From positions 2,046,001 to 2,110,000 of the forward strand of contig OW818699.1 of NCBI GenBank assembly GCA_942493385.1: a stretch of 64,000 nt of DNA, given 5' to 3'. Shown here one piece after another: positions 16,603 to 25,387 of this stretch. Each line of letters opens with the position of its first letter. Position 1 is the stretch's first letter. The DNA comes from UBA8389 sp942493385 (GTDB lineage Bacteria > Bacteroidota > Bacteroidia > Bacteroidales > UBA1402). The notes under the pieces are model-generated. The model had not been told where the DNA came from, ran no database searches, and was given only the letters and a program-made list of their open reading frames with translations. The position numbers were made by a program, and so were the translations under genes.

Positions 16603-17277
16603 TTAATTGATGTCCAAGCCAAAGGTTCGGTACAGAAGTTCCATGTTCGGATTTTTTTGAATCAAGGCTTCCAATTTGTCTCTGGAAGTGAACGGACGGA
16701 CCATTTCGCCAACTTCAGCCAAACGGACCGTCATTTTGATGCGGTTGTTTTTAAGATTTTGATGCAGGTGCCGTTCGATGGTGATGGTGAGGTCCTGGAA
16801 TTTCTTCTCCAATGGTTGGTTCTGAACCGTCACTTCAATTTGATAGTCCTCTTTCAGTATCGGCGGGTTGGATTTCATCGCATTCACCAAGTGGGTGTCA
16901 TCCTTGATGGTGTCGATGAAAATGTTCCAGGAGCGTTGTAGCGCTTCAGCCGTAAAGGGTTGGTTCAGCAGTAACTTTTCTTCTTCCTCAGCTGGTTTTT
17001 CGATGATTTCTTCTTGTTTTTGACGCAAGGAAACGGTTTGCAGGGAGCGGAAGGTATGTGGAACGTTGGTATCCTTTTTTACACCGACAGGAGCGGATGC
17101 GGTGCTCCCTTTTGTTACGTTTTGCGTTCCTGTCGTATTGGATACAGGCGGCACGACTTTGACGATGGGTTTGGAAGGTTGCTCTATAGTTTCAATAACT
17201 GCTGAAATCTCCGATACGAGCAGTGGAAAAATTGGAGGTTGATCGTCCTCAATCAGGAATTCACTGATTTTTTTTTT
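16603..17277 (-). CDS. dnaX: DnaX C-terminal (tau) region, in a different frame from the N-terminal part
   Basis: About 225 codons that continue dnaX in another frame, entered at the A10 run (17277-17268 on the minus strand). From ISEFLIEDDQPP onwards it has a Pro/Ser/Thr-rich linker and then a conserved C-terminal domain (FTAEALQRSWNIFIDTI ... LEALIQKNPNMELLYRTFGLDIN, split) as found at the end of Bacteroidota DnaX proteins. The code is intact to its stop, so selection appears to maintain it. Loss of one A, or gain of two, would fuse it to the 369-residue N-terminal product. Whether the cell does this (slippage, tau form) or the assembly miscounts a homopolymer is open. Confidence 0.8.
   Translation of the reverse strand, partial: KKKISEFLIEDDQPPIFPLLVSEISAVIETIEQPSKPIVKVVPPVSNTTGTQNVTKGSTASAPVGVKKDTNVPHTFRSLQTVSLRQKQEEIIEKPAEEEEKLLLNQPFTAEALQRSWNIFIDTIKDDTHLVNAMKSNPPILKEDYQIEVTVQNQPLEKKFQDLTITIERHLHQNLKNNRIKMTVRLAEVGEMVRPFTSRDKLEALIQKNPNMELLYRTFGLDIN
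17251..17277 (-). other. A10 slippery run with adjacent hairpin in dnaX
   Basis: On the minus strand a run of ten A (17277-17268) marks the point where the two dnaX frames meet. Immediately after it, AATCAG and CTGATT (positions 17269-17264 and 17256-17251) can form a six-base stem whose seven-base loop contains the zero-frame stop codon TGA (17263-17261). Poly-A runs of this kind allow RNA polymerase slippage, as in Thermus dnaX. Confidence 0.6.
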
Positions 17278-18370
17278 GATCCGAAAGCTGTGCGATCCGG
17301 ATGAGAGCCAATTCGATGAGCAGTCGTTTGTTTTTGCTTTCCTTGTAGGCCAAATCGGTGTCGTTGGCCAGTTTGATGGCCGCATACAGGAATGGATTGC
17401 TGCAGAGCACCGCCTGTTCTTGGTATTTGTTGCGGATGCTGGCCCCAACTTCCAAAAGCACAAGCGTGGCCGGATCTTTGCAAACCATCAAGTCCCTGAA
17501 ATGTGCGCTCATGCCAGTGATGAAATGCTGACCTTCGAAACCGTTGTTCAGGATATCATTGAAAATCAGCAGTGCAGTGCTAACGTCGCTTTTCAGCAGC
17601 GCTTCAGTCAATTTAAAATAATAGTCGTAATCCAGTACGTTCAGATTTTCTATGACGTTCTGGTAGGTGACTACGCCGTTGCCGTAGCTGGAAACCTGAT
17701 CGAAAATGGACAAAGCATCGCGCATGCCACCGTCGGCTTTCATGGCAATGATGTTCAAGGCTTCTTCCTCGGCATTAACATTCTCTGAACCAGCCACATA
17801 TTGCAGATATCCTACAATGTCGTGAATGCTGATTCGGTTGAAATCGTGGATTTGGCAGCGGGAAAGAATGGTCGGAATGATCTTATGCTTTTCCGTCGTC
17901 GCCAGAATGAAAATGGCATGATGCGGCGGTTCCTCCAGCGTTTTCAAAAACGCATTGAAGGCTGAAGCCGAAAGCATGTGTACTTCATCGATGATGTACA
18001 CCTTATATTTTCCCAACTGTGGAGGAATGCGAACTTGGTCAACCAAACTACGGATATCGTCCACCGAATTGTTGGATGCGGCATCCAGCTCAAAGATGTT
18101 CAGCGAGCGTTGGTCATTGAAGCTTTTGCACGATTCGCATTCGTTGCAAGCTTCACCGTCTTCTTTCGGTTGAAAGCAGTTGATGGTTTTCGCAAATATG
18201 CGTGCACAAGTTGTTTTACCAACGCCGCGTGGTCCACAGAACAGATAAGCATGAGCCAACTGCTTGTTTTTGATGGCATTCTTCAGGGTAGTGGTGAGCG
18301 CTGACTGTCCAACCACCGACTGAAAGGTGTCGGGGCGGTATTTTCGTGCGGAAACAAGGTAGTTCTCCAT
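17261..18370 (-). CDS. dnaX: DNA polymerase III clamp-loader subunit gamma/tau, N-terminal (gamma-like) product
   Basis: The 369-residue zero-frame product contains the complete clamp-loader ATPase: Walker A GPRGVGKT (46-53), four zinc-binding Cys (65, 75, 78, 81), Walker B DEVH (128-131), a sensor region ILATTEKHKIIPTILSRC and the collar domain to about residue 360. It ends with SDQKKNQ just after an A10 run. It alone resembles the gamma form of other bacteria; the tau-specific C-terminal part lies in another frame. The start ATG 18370 gives the usual MENYLVSARKYRP opening. A minus-strand -7 box lies at 18406-18399. Confidence 0.9.
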   Translation of the reverse strand: MENYLVSARKYRPDTFQSVVGQSALTTTLKNAIKNKQLAHAYLFCGPRGVGKTTCARIFAKTINCFQPKEDGEACNECESCKSFNDQRSLNIFELDAASNNSVDDIRSLVDQVRIPPQLGKYKVYIIDEVHMLSASAFNAFLKTLEEPPHHAIFILATTEKHKIIPTILSRCQIHDFNRISIHDIVGYLQYVAGSENVNAEEEALNIIAMKADGGMRDALSIFDQVSSYGNGVVTYQNVIENLNVLDYDYYFKLTEALLKSDVSTALLIFNDILNNGFEGQHFITGMSAHFRDLMVCKDPATLVLLEVGASIRNKYQEQAVLCSNPFLYAAIKLANDTDLAYKESKNKRLLIELALIRIAQLSDQKKNQ

Positions 18371-18398
18371 GCGTGCGTCAGCTTTTTAAAGTGCCCTG

Positions 18399-18406
18399 CA
18401 AATGTA
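18399..18406 (-). promoter_or_regulatory. Putative -7 box for dnaX
   Basis: The minus strand reads TACATTTG about 30 bases before the dnaX ATG, matching TAnnTTTG. No clear -33 TTTG is seen at 19-20 bases. Confidence 0.5.
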
Positions 18407-18502
18407 GCAAAATCGTTACGAAAAATTCCACATGCCCAATCTTTTTTCAGAAAAATCCATTACTTTTGCCAACGTACATCACGCCGTATCCAATACCCTG
18501 AA

Positions 18503-18802
18503 ATGGACAAACTGAAAGCGATATTCCATAAAATCAAGCCATTCTTGAATAAATACCTCATCACCATGGTGGTGTTTCTGGCGTTTATCATTTTTGTGGA
18601 TGAGAACAATGTGATCCGCAGGGTGCAGTATGAAACAAAGATCCGTGAACTCAAACAGGATATCCGCCACTACCGCAAGCTCAGCGAAGAGAGTGAAAGC
18701 AAACTTGAAAAGTTGCATTCGAGCGATGCCGAGCTGGAACGCGTGGCCAGGGAAGATTACCTGATGAAAAAGCCCAATGAAGATGTTTTCATTGTGGAAT
18801 AA
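18503..18802 (+). CDS. Septum formation initiator, FtsB/DivIC family
   Basis: A 99-residue bitopic membrane protein: a short basic N-terminus, one transmembrane helix (YLITMVVFLAFIIFV, about 19-33), then a periplasmic coiled coil and the conserved tail ELERVAREDYLMKKPNEDVFIV. This is the FtsB/DivIC pattern; in the divisome the family pairs with FtsL and FtsQ. A TACTTTTG -7-like box lies at 18461-18468. It is 9 bases upstream of the next membrane protein gene. Confidence 0.85.
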   Translation: MDKLKAIFHKIKPFLNKYLITMVVFLAFIIFVDENNVIRRVQYETKIRELKQDIRHYRKLSEESESKLEKLHSSDAELERVAREDYLMKKPNEDVFIVE

Positions 18803-18811
18803 CCTACTAGT

Positions 18812-19198
18812 ATGCTGAAAAAAGTCTATAACGTTCTCTTTATGTTGGGTGCCGTCCTGATTTTGATTTCATCCGTCTTGGTGATGGAAAACATAATTTG
18901 GGGAAAATATATGTTTGCCGTCGGTACCGCACTGTTCCTTGTAAGTCGCATGCGCAGCACGTATGAAGGCGAAGATTTTCGTTTGAAGCGGCTGAACAGG
19001 TTGTATTTCCTGTCTTCCGTGTTCCTGTTGGGCGTTTCGTACATGCAATTCAAGGGCTTAAAGTCCTGGGTGGCTGTCTTGTTGATGGTGGCGCTCACCG
19101 AACTTTATGTTGCCGTTCGTATTTCCTGGTATACAAAGGAAAACAAGGAAAAGGACGGAACTTCCGAATCCGACGATTCAGCATCCAACGGAAAATAA
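18812..19198 (+). CDS. Small membrane protein of unknown function
   Basis: A 128-residue protein with four predicted membrane helices (about 8-27, 31-45, 65-80 and 85-105) and a highly charged Lys/Glu/Ser/Asp C-terminal tail. I do not recognise a named family. It lies between an ftsB-like gene and a tRNA methyltransferase gene with only a few bases on either side, so it is probably part of that operon. Confidence 0.6.
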   Translation: MLKKVYNVLFMLGAVLILISSVLVMENIIWGKYMFAVGTALFLVSRMRSTYEGEDFRLKRLNRLYFLSSVFLLGVSYMQFKGLKSWVAVLLMVALTELYVAVRISWYTKENKEKDGTSESDDSASNGK

Positions 19199-19201
19199 TT
19201 C

Positions 19202-19897
19202 ATGTCCAGCAACTCCTTTCGCTTTCAGCAGTTTGAAGTATTTCACGACCGCTGCGGCATGAAAGTGGGTACAGACGGAGTTTTGCTTGGAGCTTGGGTT
19301 CAACCCCTCGATGCGCGTCGCATTTTGGACGTAGGCACAGGAAGTGGGTTGATCGCACTGATTCTGGCACAGCATTCAGAAGCTGAAATCATTGGAATTG
19401 AATTTGATGCCTCTGCTGCCGAACAGGCGGCTGAAAATGCACGGAATTCGCCATGGTCCGATCGTATCCACTTGGTAAACGAAGATTTCCGCACCTACGT
19501 GGATGACGAGTTTGACCTGATTGTTTCCAATCCCCCTTTCTTTCAAAATGCCTTGCAGGCGCCAGTTCCAATAAGGAATCAAGCGCGCCACGATGTGACG
19601 CTTTCGTACGGGGAACTGATTTCAAAGGCATCCACCTTGCTCACACCCGAAGGCCGTTTGGCTGTCATAATACCGAGCGCAGCCCAGCAGGAATTCGAAG
19701 ACTTGTGCTGGTCGTCAAAACTCTACCTGAAGCGCTGTTGCGAAGTCTCCACCATCCAAGGTCAAACCCCGAAACGCGTTCTGCTGGAATTTTCCCGACA
19801 CCGCGTTGAAACCGAACGCACGACCCTAGCGGTGGGAATCAAGAGCAACGCCCGTTCAGACGCCTATTCTGCACTAACTTCCGACCTCTATTTGTAG
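19202..19897 (+). CDS. tRNA1(Val) adenine(37)-N6-methyltransferase-like protein
   Basis: A 231-residue class I SAM-dependent methyltransferase. Motif I is LDVGTGSGLIAL (about 42-53), the post-motif acidic residue is in IIGIEFDASA, and motif IV is NPPFF (110-114), the signature for methylation of an exocyclic amino group. The opening FRFQQFEVFHDRCGMKVGTDGVLLGAW is the TrmN6/YfiC N-terminal pattern, here split. The expected reaction is N6-methylation of A37 in tRNA-Val. It is last in the ftsB-like operon. Confidence 0.82.
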   Translation: MSSNSFRFQQFEVFHDRCGMKVGTDGVLLGAWVQPLDARRILDVGTGSGLIALILAQHSEAEIIGIEFDASAAEQAAENARNSPWSDRIHLVNEDFRTYVDDEFDLIVSNPPFFQNALQAPVPIRNQARHDVTLSYGELISKASTLLTPEGRLAVIIPSAAQQEFEDLCWSSKLYLKRCCEVSTIQGQTPKRVLLEFSRHRVETERTTLAVGIKSNARSDAYSALTSDLYL

Positions 19898-19906
19898 CAT
19901 CCATCT

Positions 19907-19938
19907 TTTGTACGACTGAGATTTTTTGGTTACCTTTG
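19907..19938 (+). promoter_or_regulatory. Bacteroidota-type promoter for ileS
   Basis: TTTG (19907-19910), a 20-base spacer and TACCTTTG (19931-19938), 23 bases before the ileS ATG. This is a near-ideal match to the group's consensus. Confidence 0.8.
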
Positions 19939-19961
19939 CATCCTGAAAAAATTACCGTCGT

Positions 19962-22900
19962 ATGTCCAAGAAATTTACCGAGTATTCCGGTTTTGATTTG
20001 TCCGCCATCAATCAGGAAATCCTGAAGAAATGGGATGCCAAAGATCTGTTCCACAAGAGTATGGCTATCCGTGAAGGAGCGCCCTCCTACGTGTTTTACG
20101 AAGGACCGCCCTCTGCCAACGGCATGCCTGGCATTCACCACGTCATGGCCCGTTCCATCAAGGATATTTTCTGCCGTTACAAGACCATGAAGGGTTACCA
20201 AGTGCTGCGCAAAGCAGGCTGGGACACACACGGACTTCCTGTTGAACTTGGTGTTGAAAAAGCATTGGGCATTACCAAGGAGGACATTGGCAAAACCATT
20301 TCCGTGGCCGAATACAACGCCGCCTGCCGCAAGGACGTGATGAAGTATACCAAGGAATGGGAAGACCTGACCCACCAGATGGGGTATTGGGTCAATATGG
20401 ACGATCCGTACATCACCTACGACAGCCGGTATATTGAGACTTTGTGGTACCTTTTGAAGGAACTTTACAAAAAAGGCCTGATGTACAAAGGCTATACAAT
20501 TCAGCCCTATTCTCCTGCCGCAGGCACGGGGCTTAGCTCACACGAGTTGAACCAGCCCGGTTGTTACCGCGATGTGAAGGACACTACCTGTGTGGCACAG
20601 TTCAAGATTAAGAATCCAAAGGCTGAATGGACCACCTTCGGCGATGCGTTTTTTTTAGCTTGGACAACGACACCATGGACATTGCCCTCCAACACAGCAC
20701 TTTGCGTCGGTCCCAACATCACCTATATTTCTGTCAAGACATTCAATCCCTATACCGGCCTACCGATGACTTGCATCCTGGCCAAAGACTTGCTTAACGT
20801 CCATTTCAATCCCAAAGCGGCTGAAATCGCTTTCGGCGACTACAAAACCGGTGACAAGCTGGTACCTTTTGAAGTCTTAGGAGAAATCAAAGGCAGTGAA
20901 CTTGTTGGCTTTGAGTACGAACAACTCATCCCTTGGGTGAATCCCGGCGAAAATGCGTTTAAAGTGATTTCAGGCGATTTCGTGACTACCGAGGACGGTA
21001 CAGGAATCGTGCACATCGCCCCGACATTCGGTTCGGACGATGACCGTGTGGCTAAAAACTTTGGCATCGCACCCTTGTTGATGACCGACAAAGATGGAAA
21101 TTCACGCCCCATGGTGGATCCGACCGGTAAGTTTTACCGCTTGGAAGATCTAGATCCAACTTTTGTGGCAGAACGCATGGATGCTGCCTTGTACAATCCA
21201 TTCGCCGGTGTTTTTGTCAAGAACGCATACGATTCAACAAAGGCCGAAAGTGATCCGACCATCGATGTGGACCTCTGTGTCATGCTCAAACAGCAGAATC
21301 AGGTTTTCAAGATCGAAAAACATACCCACAGCTATCCGCATTGCTGGCGTACCGACAAACCGGTGCTCTACTATCCGCTGGACAGCTGGTTCATCAAATC
21401 AACCGCTTGCCGCGAACGCATGATGGAGCTCAACGAAACCATTCAGTGGAAACCGACCTCCACCGGTACGGGACGCTTTGGCAAATGGCTGGAAAACCTC
21501 AACGACTGGAACCTTTCCCGCAGCCGCTATTGGGGTACGCCGTTGCCCATCTGGCGGACGGAAGACGGCATGGAAGAGATTTGCATCGGTTCCGTTGCCG
21601 AATTGCATGCGGAAATCGAGAAGTCGGTGAACTATGGACTAATGAGCAGCAACCTACTGGGCGATTTCCAGCCGGGTGTTTATACCAAGGACAATTACGA
21701 CAAGATCGACTTGCACCGCCCCTACATGGATGATGTGATTTTGCTTTCTCCGACCGGAAAACCCATGAAGCGCGAACTGGACCTCATCGACGTTTGGTTC
21801 GACTCAGGCGCCATGCCCTACGCACAAATCCATTATCCGTTCGAAAACAAGGATGCTTTCGACAAGGGTGAAAATTTTCCCGCCGATTTCATAGCCGAAG
21901 GCGTGGATCAGACCCGCGGGTGGTTCTTCACCCTGCATGCCATTGCAACCATGGTGTTCGATACCGTTTCGTTTAAGAACGTGGTATCCAATGGATTGGT
22001 TTTAGATAAGAATGGCAACAAGATGTCCAAACGCCTAGGCAACGCCGTGGATCCGTTCTCGACCATCAATAAATACGGTTCTGACCCGTTGCGCTGGTAC
22101 ATGATCACCAACGCCTCACCCTGGGACAATTTGAAATTTGATACCGAAGGAATCGAAGAAGTGCGTCGCAAATTCTTCGGAACACTTTACAATACCTATT
22201 CGTTCTTCTCCCTTTACGCCAACGTCGACGGTTTTACGGATGAGCAAGCAGCGATCCCTTTTGAGAAACGTCCAGAAATTGACCGATGGATCTTGTCTCA
22301 ACTGAACAGCCTGATCAAGGAAGTGGACGATTGCTATTTCAATTACGAACCGACCCGTGCCGGACGTGCCATCAGCGATTTCGTCAGTGAAAACCTGAGC
22401 AACTGGTACGTACGCCTCAATCGCAAACGCTTCTGGGGTGGCGAATTCACCGAAGACAAACTGTCTGCCTATCAGACACTTTACACTTGTTTGGAAACGG
22501 TTTCCCGCCTCATGGCACCCATCGCACCGTTTTATGCCGACCAACTTTTCTGCGACCTGAACGCGGTGACGGGTAAGGATGCTTCGGAATCCGTGCATCT
22601 GGCTGATTTCCCGAAATACGACGAAGCGATGATCGATACCAAGTTGGAAACCCGCATGCAGCTGGCTCAGCAGATTTCCTCCATGGTTTTGGCCCTGCGT
22701 CGCAAGGTGAGCATCAAAGTGCGTCAACCGCTCTCCGCCATCATGGTTCCGGCTGTCGATGCCGAACAAAAAGAACAGATTGAAGCCATCAGCTCCCTGA
22801 TATTGAGCGAAGTAAATGTCAAGTCTCTGAATTTTGTGGACAACACGGCAGGCATTCTGGTGAAACGCATCAAACCCGACTTCAAGAAATTGGGCCCGAA

Positions 22901-23384
22901 ATGTGGCAAACAGATGAAGCAAGTTGCTGCCTTACTGACCGATTTGTCCCAGGAAGCCATCGCCGAATTCGAAGCAAAAAACCAGTACCTATTGCTGGTC
23001 GACGGTTCTGAAATCTTGGTGGAAACCTCCGATGTTGAAATCCTTTCTGAGGACATTCCAGGTTGGCTGGTGGCCAATGAGGGTCGCCTGACGGTGGCGC
23101 TTGACATCACCCTCACCGAGGAACTCAAACAAGAAGGTTTGGCGCGTGAGCTGGTAAATCGCATTCAGAATTTGCGAAAGTCCAACGGTTTTGAGATAAC
23201 CGATAAGATAAGTATACAATTAACAGAAAATGAGGAAGTTAAGTCTATTATGAACGATTGGTCCACTTACATTATGACGCAAACGCTGGCCGGAAAATTC
23301 GAGCTTTCAGCTACCGTTAAGAATGGCACTGCCCTCGATTTGGAGGAAATGGATTTATTTATCAACATTCAAAAAATCGGTTGA
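19962..23384 (+). CDS. ileS: Isoleucine--tRNA ligase
   Basis: A 1140-residue class I aminoacyl-tRNA synthetase. The HIGH-type motif appears in PPSANGMPGIHHVMAR, the second signature is KMSKRLGN, the editing domain (CP1) lies between them with the WTTTPWTLPSNTA block, and the tRNA-binding region includes SRYWGTPLPIW. The length and the KMSKR (not KMSKS) signature are those of the eukaryote-like (type 2) IleS, known in Bacteroidota and often less sensitive to mupirocin; that last point is inference from the class. It follows its own promoter. Confidence 0.95.
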   Translation: MSKKFTEYSGFDLSAINQEILKKWDAKDLFHKSMAIREGAPSYVFYEGPPSANGMPGIHHVMARSIKDIFCRYKTMKGYQVLRKAGWDTHGLPVELGVEKALGITKEDIGKTISVAEYNAACRKDVMKYTKEWEDLTHQMGYWVNMDDPYITYDSRYIETLWYLLKELYKKGLMYKGYTIQPYSPAAGTGLSSHELNQPGCYRDVKDTTCVAQFKIKNPKAEWTTFGDAFFLAWTTTPWTLPSNTALCVGPNITYISVKTFNPYTGLPMTCILAKDLLNVHFNPKAAEIAFGDYKTGDKLVPFEVLGEIKGSELVGFEYEQLIPWVNPGENAFKVISGDFVTTEDGTGIVHIAPTFGSDDDRVAKNFGIAPLLMTDKDGNSRPMVDPTGKFYRLEDLDPTFVAERMDAALYNPFAGVFVKNAYDSTKAESDPTIDVDLCVMLKQQNQVFKIEKHTHSYPHCWRTDKPVLYYPLDSWFIKSTACRERMMELNETIQWKPTSTGTGRFGKWLENLNDWNLSRSRYWGTPLPIWRTEDGMEEICIGSVAELHAEIEKSVNYGLMSSNLLGDFQPGVYTKDNYDKIDLHRPYMDDVILLSPTGKPMKRELDLIDVWFDSGAMPYAQIHYPFENKDAFDKGENFPADFIAEGVDQTRGWFFTLHAIATMVFDTVSFKNVVSNGLVLDKNGNKMSKRLGNAVDPFSTINKYGSDPLRWYMITNASPWDNLKFDTEGIEEVRRKFFGTLYNTYSFFSLYANVDGFTDEQAAIPFEKRPEIDRWILSQLNSLIKEVDDCYFNYEPTRAGRAISDFVSENLSNWYVRLNRKRFWGGEFTEDKLSAYQTLYTCLETVSRLMAPIAPFYADQLFCDLNAVTGKDASESVHLADFPKYDEAMIDTKLETRMQLAQQISSMVLALRRKVSIKVRQPLSAIMVPAVDAEQKEQIEAISSLILSEVNVKSLNFVDNTAGILVKRIKPDFKKLGPKCGKQMKQVAALLTDLSQEAIAEFEAKNQYLLLVDGSEILVETSDVEILSEDIPGWLVANEGRLTVALDITLTEELKQEGLARELVNRIQNLRKSNGFEITDKISIQLTENEEVKSIMNDWSTYIMTQTLAGKFELSATVKNGTALDLEEMDLFINIQKIG

Positions 23385-23492
23385 AAATTTTGACCGTTTC
23401 GGTTGGTGTTGCTATGCTATTTACCTATATTCGCAGATTATTTTTTTAAACAGTTTCGATTACAATCAACTTTACCAGAAAACCAGAATTAT

Positions 23493-23867
23493 ATGTCAGA
23501 CAAAATCAGATATTCCGATGCGGAACTAGAAGAATTCCGTCAAATCATTGAAGTCAAATTGGAAAAGGCCAGAGAGGATTACGAGCAACTAAAGGCAAGT
23601 GTCACCAACATGGACGGTAACGACGTCATGGATACATCGCCCACGTTCAAGGTATTCGAAGAAGGTGCCAATACGATGCTCAAGGAAGAAACCGGCCGTA
23701 TGGCTCAGCGTCAAATGAAGTTCATCCAGCACTTGGAAGCAGCGATTGTACGAATTGAAAATAAAACCTATGGAATCTGCCGCGAAACCGGTCTGTTGAT
23801 TCCCAAGGAACGTCTTCGTGCCGTTCCGCATGCTACCCTTTCTATTGAAGCTAAGGAGCGGAAATAA
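23493..23867 (+). CDS. TraR/DksA family protein
   Basis: A 124-residue protein with a long N-terminal coiled coil (about 5-80) and a C-terminal zinc-finger-like fold. The tail YGICRETGLLIPKERLRAVPHATLS resembles DksA, but only one Cys remains where DksA usually has four (C-x2-C ... C-x2-C), so zinc binding is doubtful; such Cys-poor forms are common in Bacteroidota. DksA-type proteins bind RNA polymerase through its secondary channel with ppGpp. ATG 23493 is chosen because the open frame further upstream is hydrophobic and non-conserved. The lspA start follows after one base. Confidence 0.8.
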   Translation: MSDKIRYSDAELEEFRQIIEVKLEKAREDYEQLKASVTNMDGNDVMDTSPTFKVFEEGANTMLKEETGRMAQRQMKFIQHLEAAIVRIENKTYGICRETGLLIPKERLRAVPHATLSIEAKERK

Positions 23868-23868
23868 G

Positions 23869-24513
23869 ATGCCGAAACTTTCAAGAGGCTGGGCGGTCTC
23901 GCTGATCATTTTTCTGGTTTTGCTGGCAGATCAGTGGCTAAAGATTTGGGTGAAAACCCACATGGTGATGCACGACAGTATCCGTATAACCGATTGGTTT
24001 TACATCTTTTTTACGGAAAACAACGGCATGGCTTTTGGCATTGAACTTTTTGACAAGTTATTCCTGACTCTTTTTCGCATTGCCGCTGTTGCGGGGTTGT
24101 TCTGGTATGTTTCCAGAATCATCGGCAAACAGAATACCCGTACCGGCTATCTGGTTTGCATTTCCCTTATCATAGCCGGTGCCATGGGGAATATCATCGA
24201 CTGTTTGTTTTACGGATTGGTATTTGACCACAGTTTTGGACAATTGGCCACGTTTTTGCCTGCTGGGGGTGGCTACAGCTCGTTTTTTTACGGAAAAGTG
24301 GTCGATATGTTTTATTTCCCGTTGATCGATTCACATTGGCCCACTTGGATGCCTTTTGTAGGTGGTGATCCGTTCATTTTTTTCAGACCCATCTTCAATA
24401 TTGCCGATTCATCCATTTCTGTAGGCATCTTTATCCTTTTACTGTTTTACCGCAAAGATTTGTCGGAAGTTTCCACCTCCAAAGTCCTTCCGGAAGCACC
24501 CGAAAACCCATGA
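23869..24513 (+). CDS. lspA: Lipoprotein signal peptidase (signal peptidase II)
   Basis: A 214-residue inner-membrane aspartic protease that cleaves prolipoprotein signal peptides. It has four membrane helices, the opening block LADQWLKIWVKTHM, TENNGMAFGI, and the two catalytic Asp blocks VVDMFYFP and FNIADSSISVG. The protein is longer than E. coli LspA because of an insertion rich in Gly/Phe between helices, as is usual in Bacteroidota. ATG 23869 starts one base after the DksA-like stop, and the end overlaps the next gene by four bases. Its product would process the lipoprotein encoded by that gene. Confidence 0.92.
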   Translation: MPKLSRGWAVSLIIFLVLLADQWLKIWVKTHMVMHDSIRITDWFYIFFTENNGMAFGIELFDKLFLTLFRIAAVAGLFWYVSRIIGKQNTRTGYLVCISLIIAGAMGNIIDCLFYGLVFDHSFGQLATFLPAGGGYSSFFYGKVVDMFYFPLIDSHWPTWMPFVGGDPFIFFRPIFNIADSSISVGIFILLLFYRKDLSEVSTSKVLPEAPENP

Positions 24514-25385
24514 TTCGCCTTCCCAAAATCAGGCTGATCTTTGGGTGTTGTCTGCTGTTGGTTCTTTTCAGTTCATGCAGGCCCAGGGGAGTCCTTTCCC
24601 GTAAGGAAATGGTCGACGTACTGTTTGACATCCATCTTACTGAAGCTGCTGTCAGTGGCGTCTCCGAGCCTATCCCTGAGGAATGGACCCGAGGTCTGGA
24701 TACGGAGTACTTCAGGGATATGGCCTACCGTTCCGTTTTACGCAAGCATCATTTGTCTCAGGAGGAATTTTATACGTCTGTTTCCTGGTACAGCAAACAC
24801 ATGAACCTGTATGAAAAGGTCTATGCGGACGTTCAACAGAAAATGGACGATTTCAAAACGGCCGTGGATCAAGGTTCGTTTGATCAAATCCGTTCCATGA
24901 CCAAGTATGGAGTGGACACCTCGAAAATTCGTGCGTTGTATACTTTTGGTATGTTTCGTCGAGACACGATTCCTGTCCGCCGATTGTATTTGACTGCCGA
25001 TTCATTGCCTTCCAATACCAAATGGCTTACCAATCAATGGTTGTATCGGATTGCTAAGGACACGGTACGTGTAAATCTCTTTCCACAGCTGTCCATCCAT
25101 TCAGTGTTCAATACGTCCAATCCGGATACATTAAAAATGAAGGCCGATTCGATCCTCCGGCAAAATGCAAATCAGTTTGTGCCTGGCGCTCGTCCTGAAG
25201 TCTTGGCGCCTGGAACTCGTCGCTTGCCCACCCGGAATTTCAGGGAGGTTCCTAAAAGCGAGCAAATTCGCAAACGATTCCAGCAAAGAGCATTGGAGCA
25301 AGAGCGCTTAAAAAGCAAGGAAACCGATCGTGAGCGGAAAATTCGGGAGGCCAACCAAAAGGCAGAACCGAATCACTGGAAGTAA
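24510..25385 (+). CDS. DUF4296 domain lipoprotein
   Basis: A 291-residue predicted lipoprotein: a signal sequence with a lipobox ending FSSC (Cys23), then a DUF4296 domain (about 30-120; VLFDIHLTEAAVSGVSEP ... LRKHHLSQEEFYTSVSWY) and a basic, Arg/Glu-rich C-terminal tail. DUF4296 proteins are restricted to Bacteroidota and have no known function; their gene often follows lspA, as here (four-base ATGA overlap). It ends two bases from the convergent RNA methyltransferase gene. Confidence 0.8.
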   Translation: MIRLPKIRLIFGCCLLLVLFSSCRPRGVLSRKEMVDVLFDIHLTEAAVSGVSEPIPEEWTRGLDTEYFRDMAYRSVLRKHHLSQEEFYTSVSWYSKHMNLYEKVYADVQQKMDDFKTAVDQGSFDQIRSMTKYGVDTSKIRALYTFGMFRRDTIPVRRLYLTADSLPSNTKWLTNQWLYRIAKDTVRVNLFPQLSIHSVFNTSNPDTLKMKADSILRQNANQFVPGARPEVLAPGTRRLPTRNFREVPKSEQIRKRFQQRALEQERLKSKETDRERKIREANQKAEPNHWK

Positions 25386-25387
25386 AA

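Noticed and set aside
16596..16622. An earlier start for the ferritin-VIT1 gene
   Set aside because: The extra residues overlap the end of the dnaX tail and are not conserved; ATG 16595 fits better.
19842..20375. Long minus-strand open frames across ileS and its upstream region
   Set aside because: They run opposite to a strongly conserved gene, have no motif, and reflect the codon bias of ileS.
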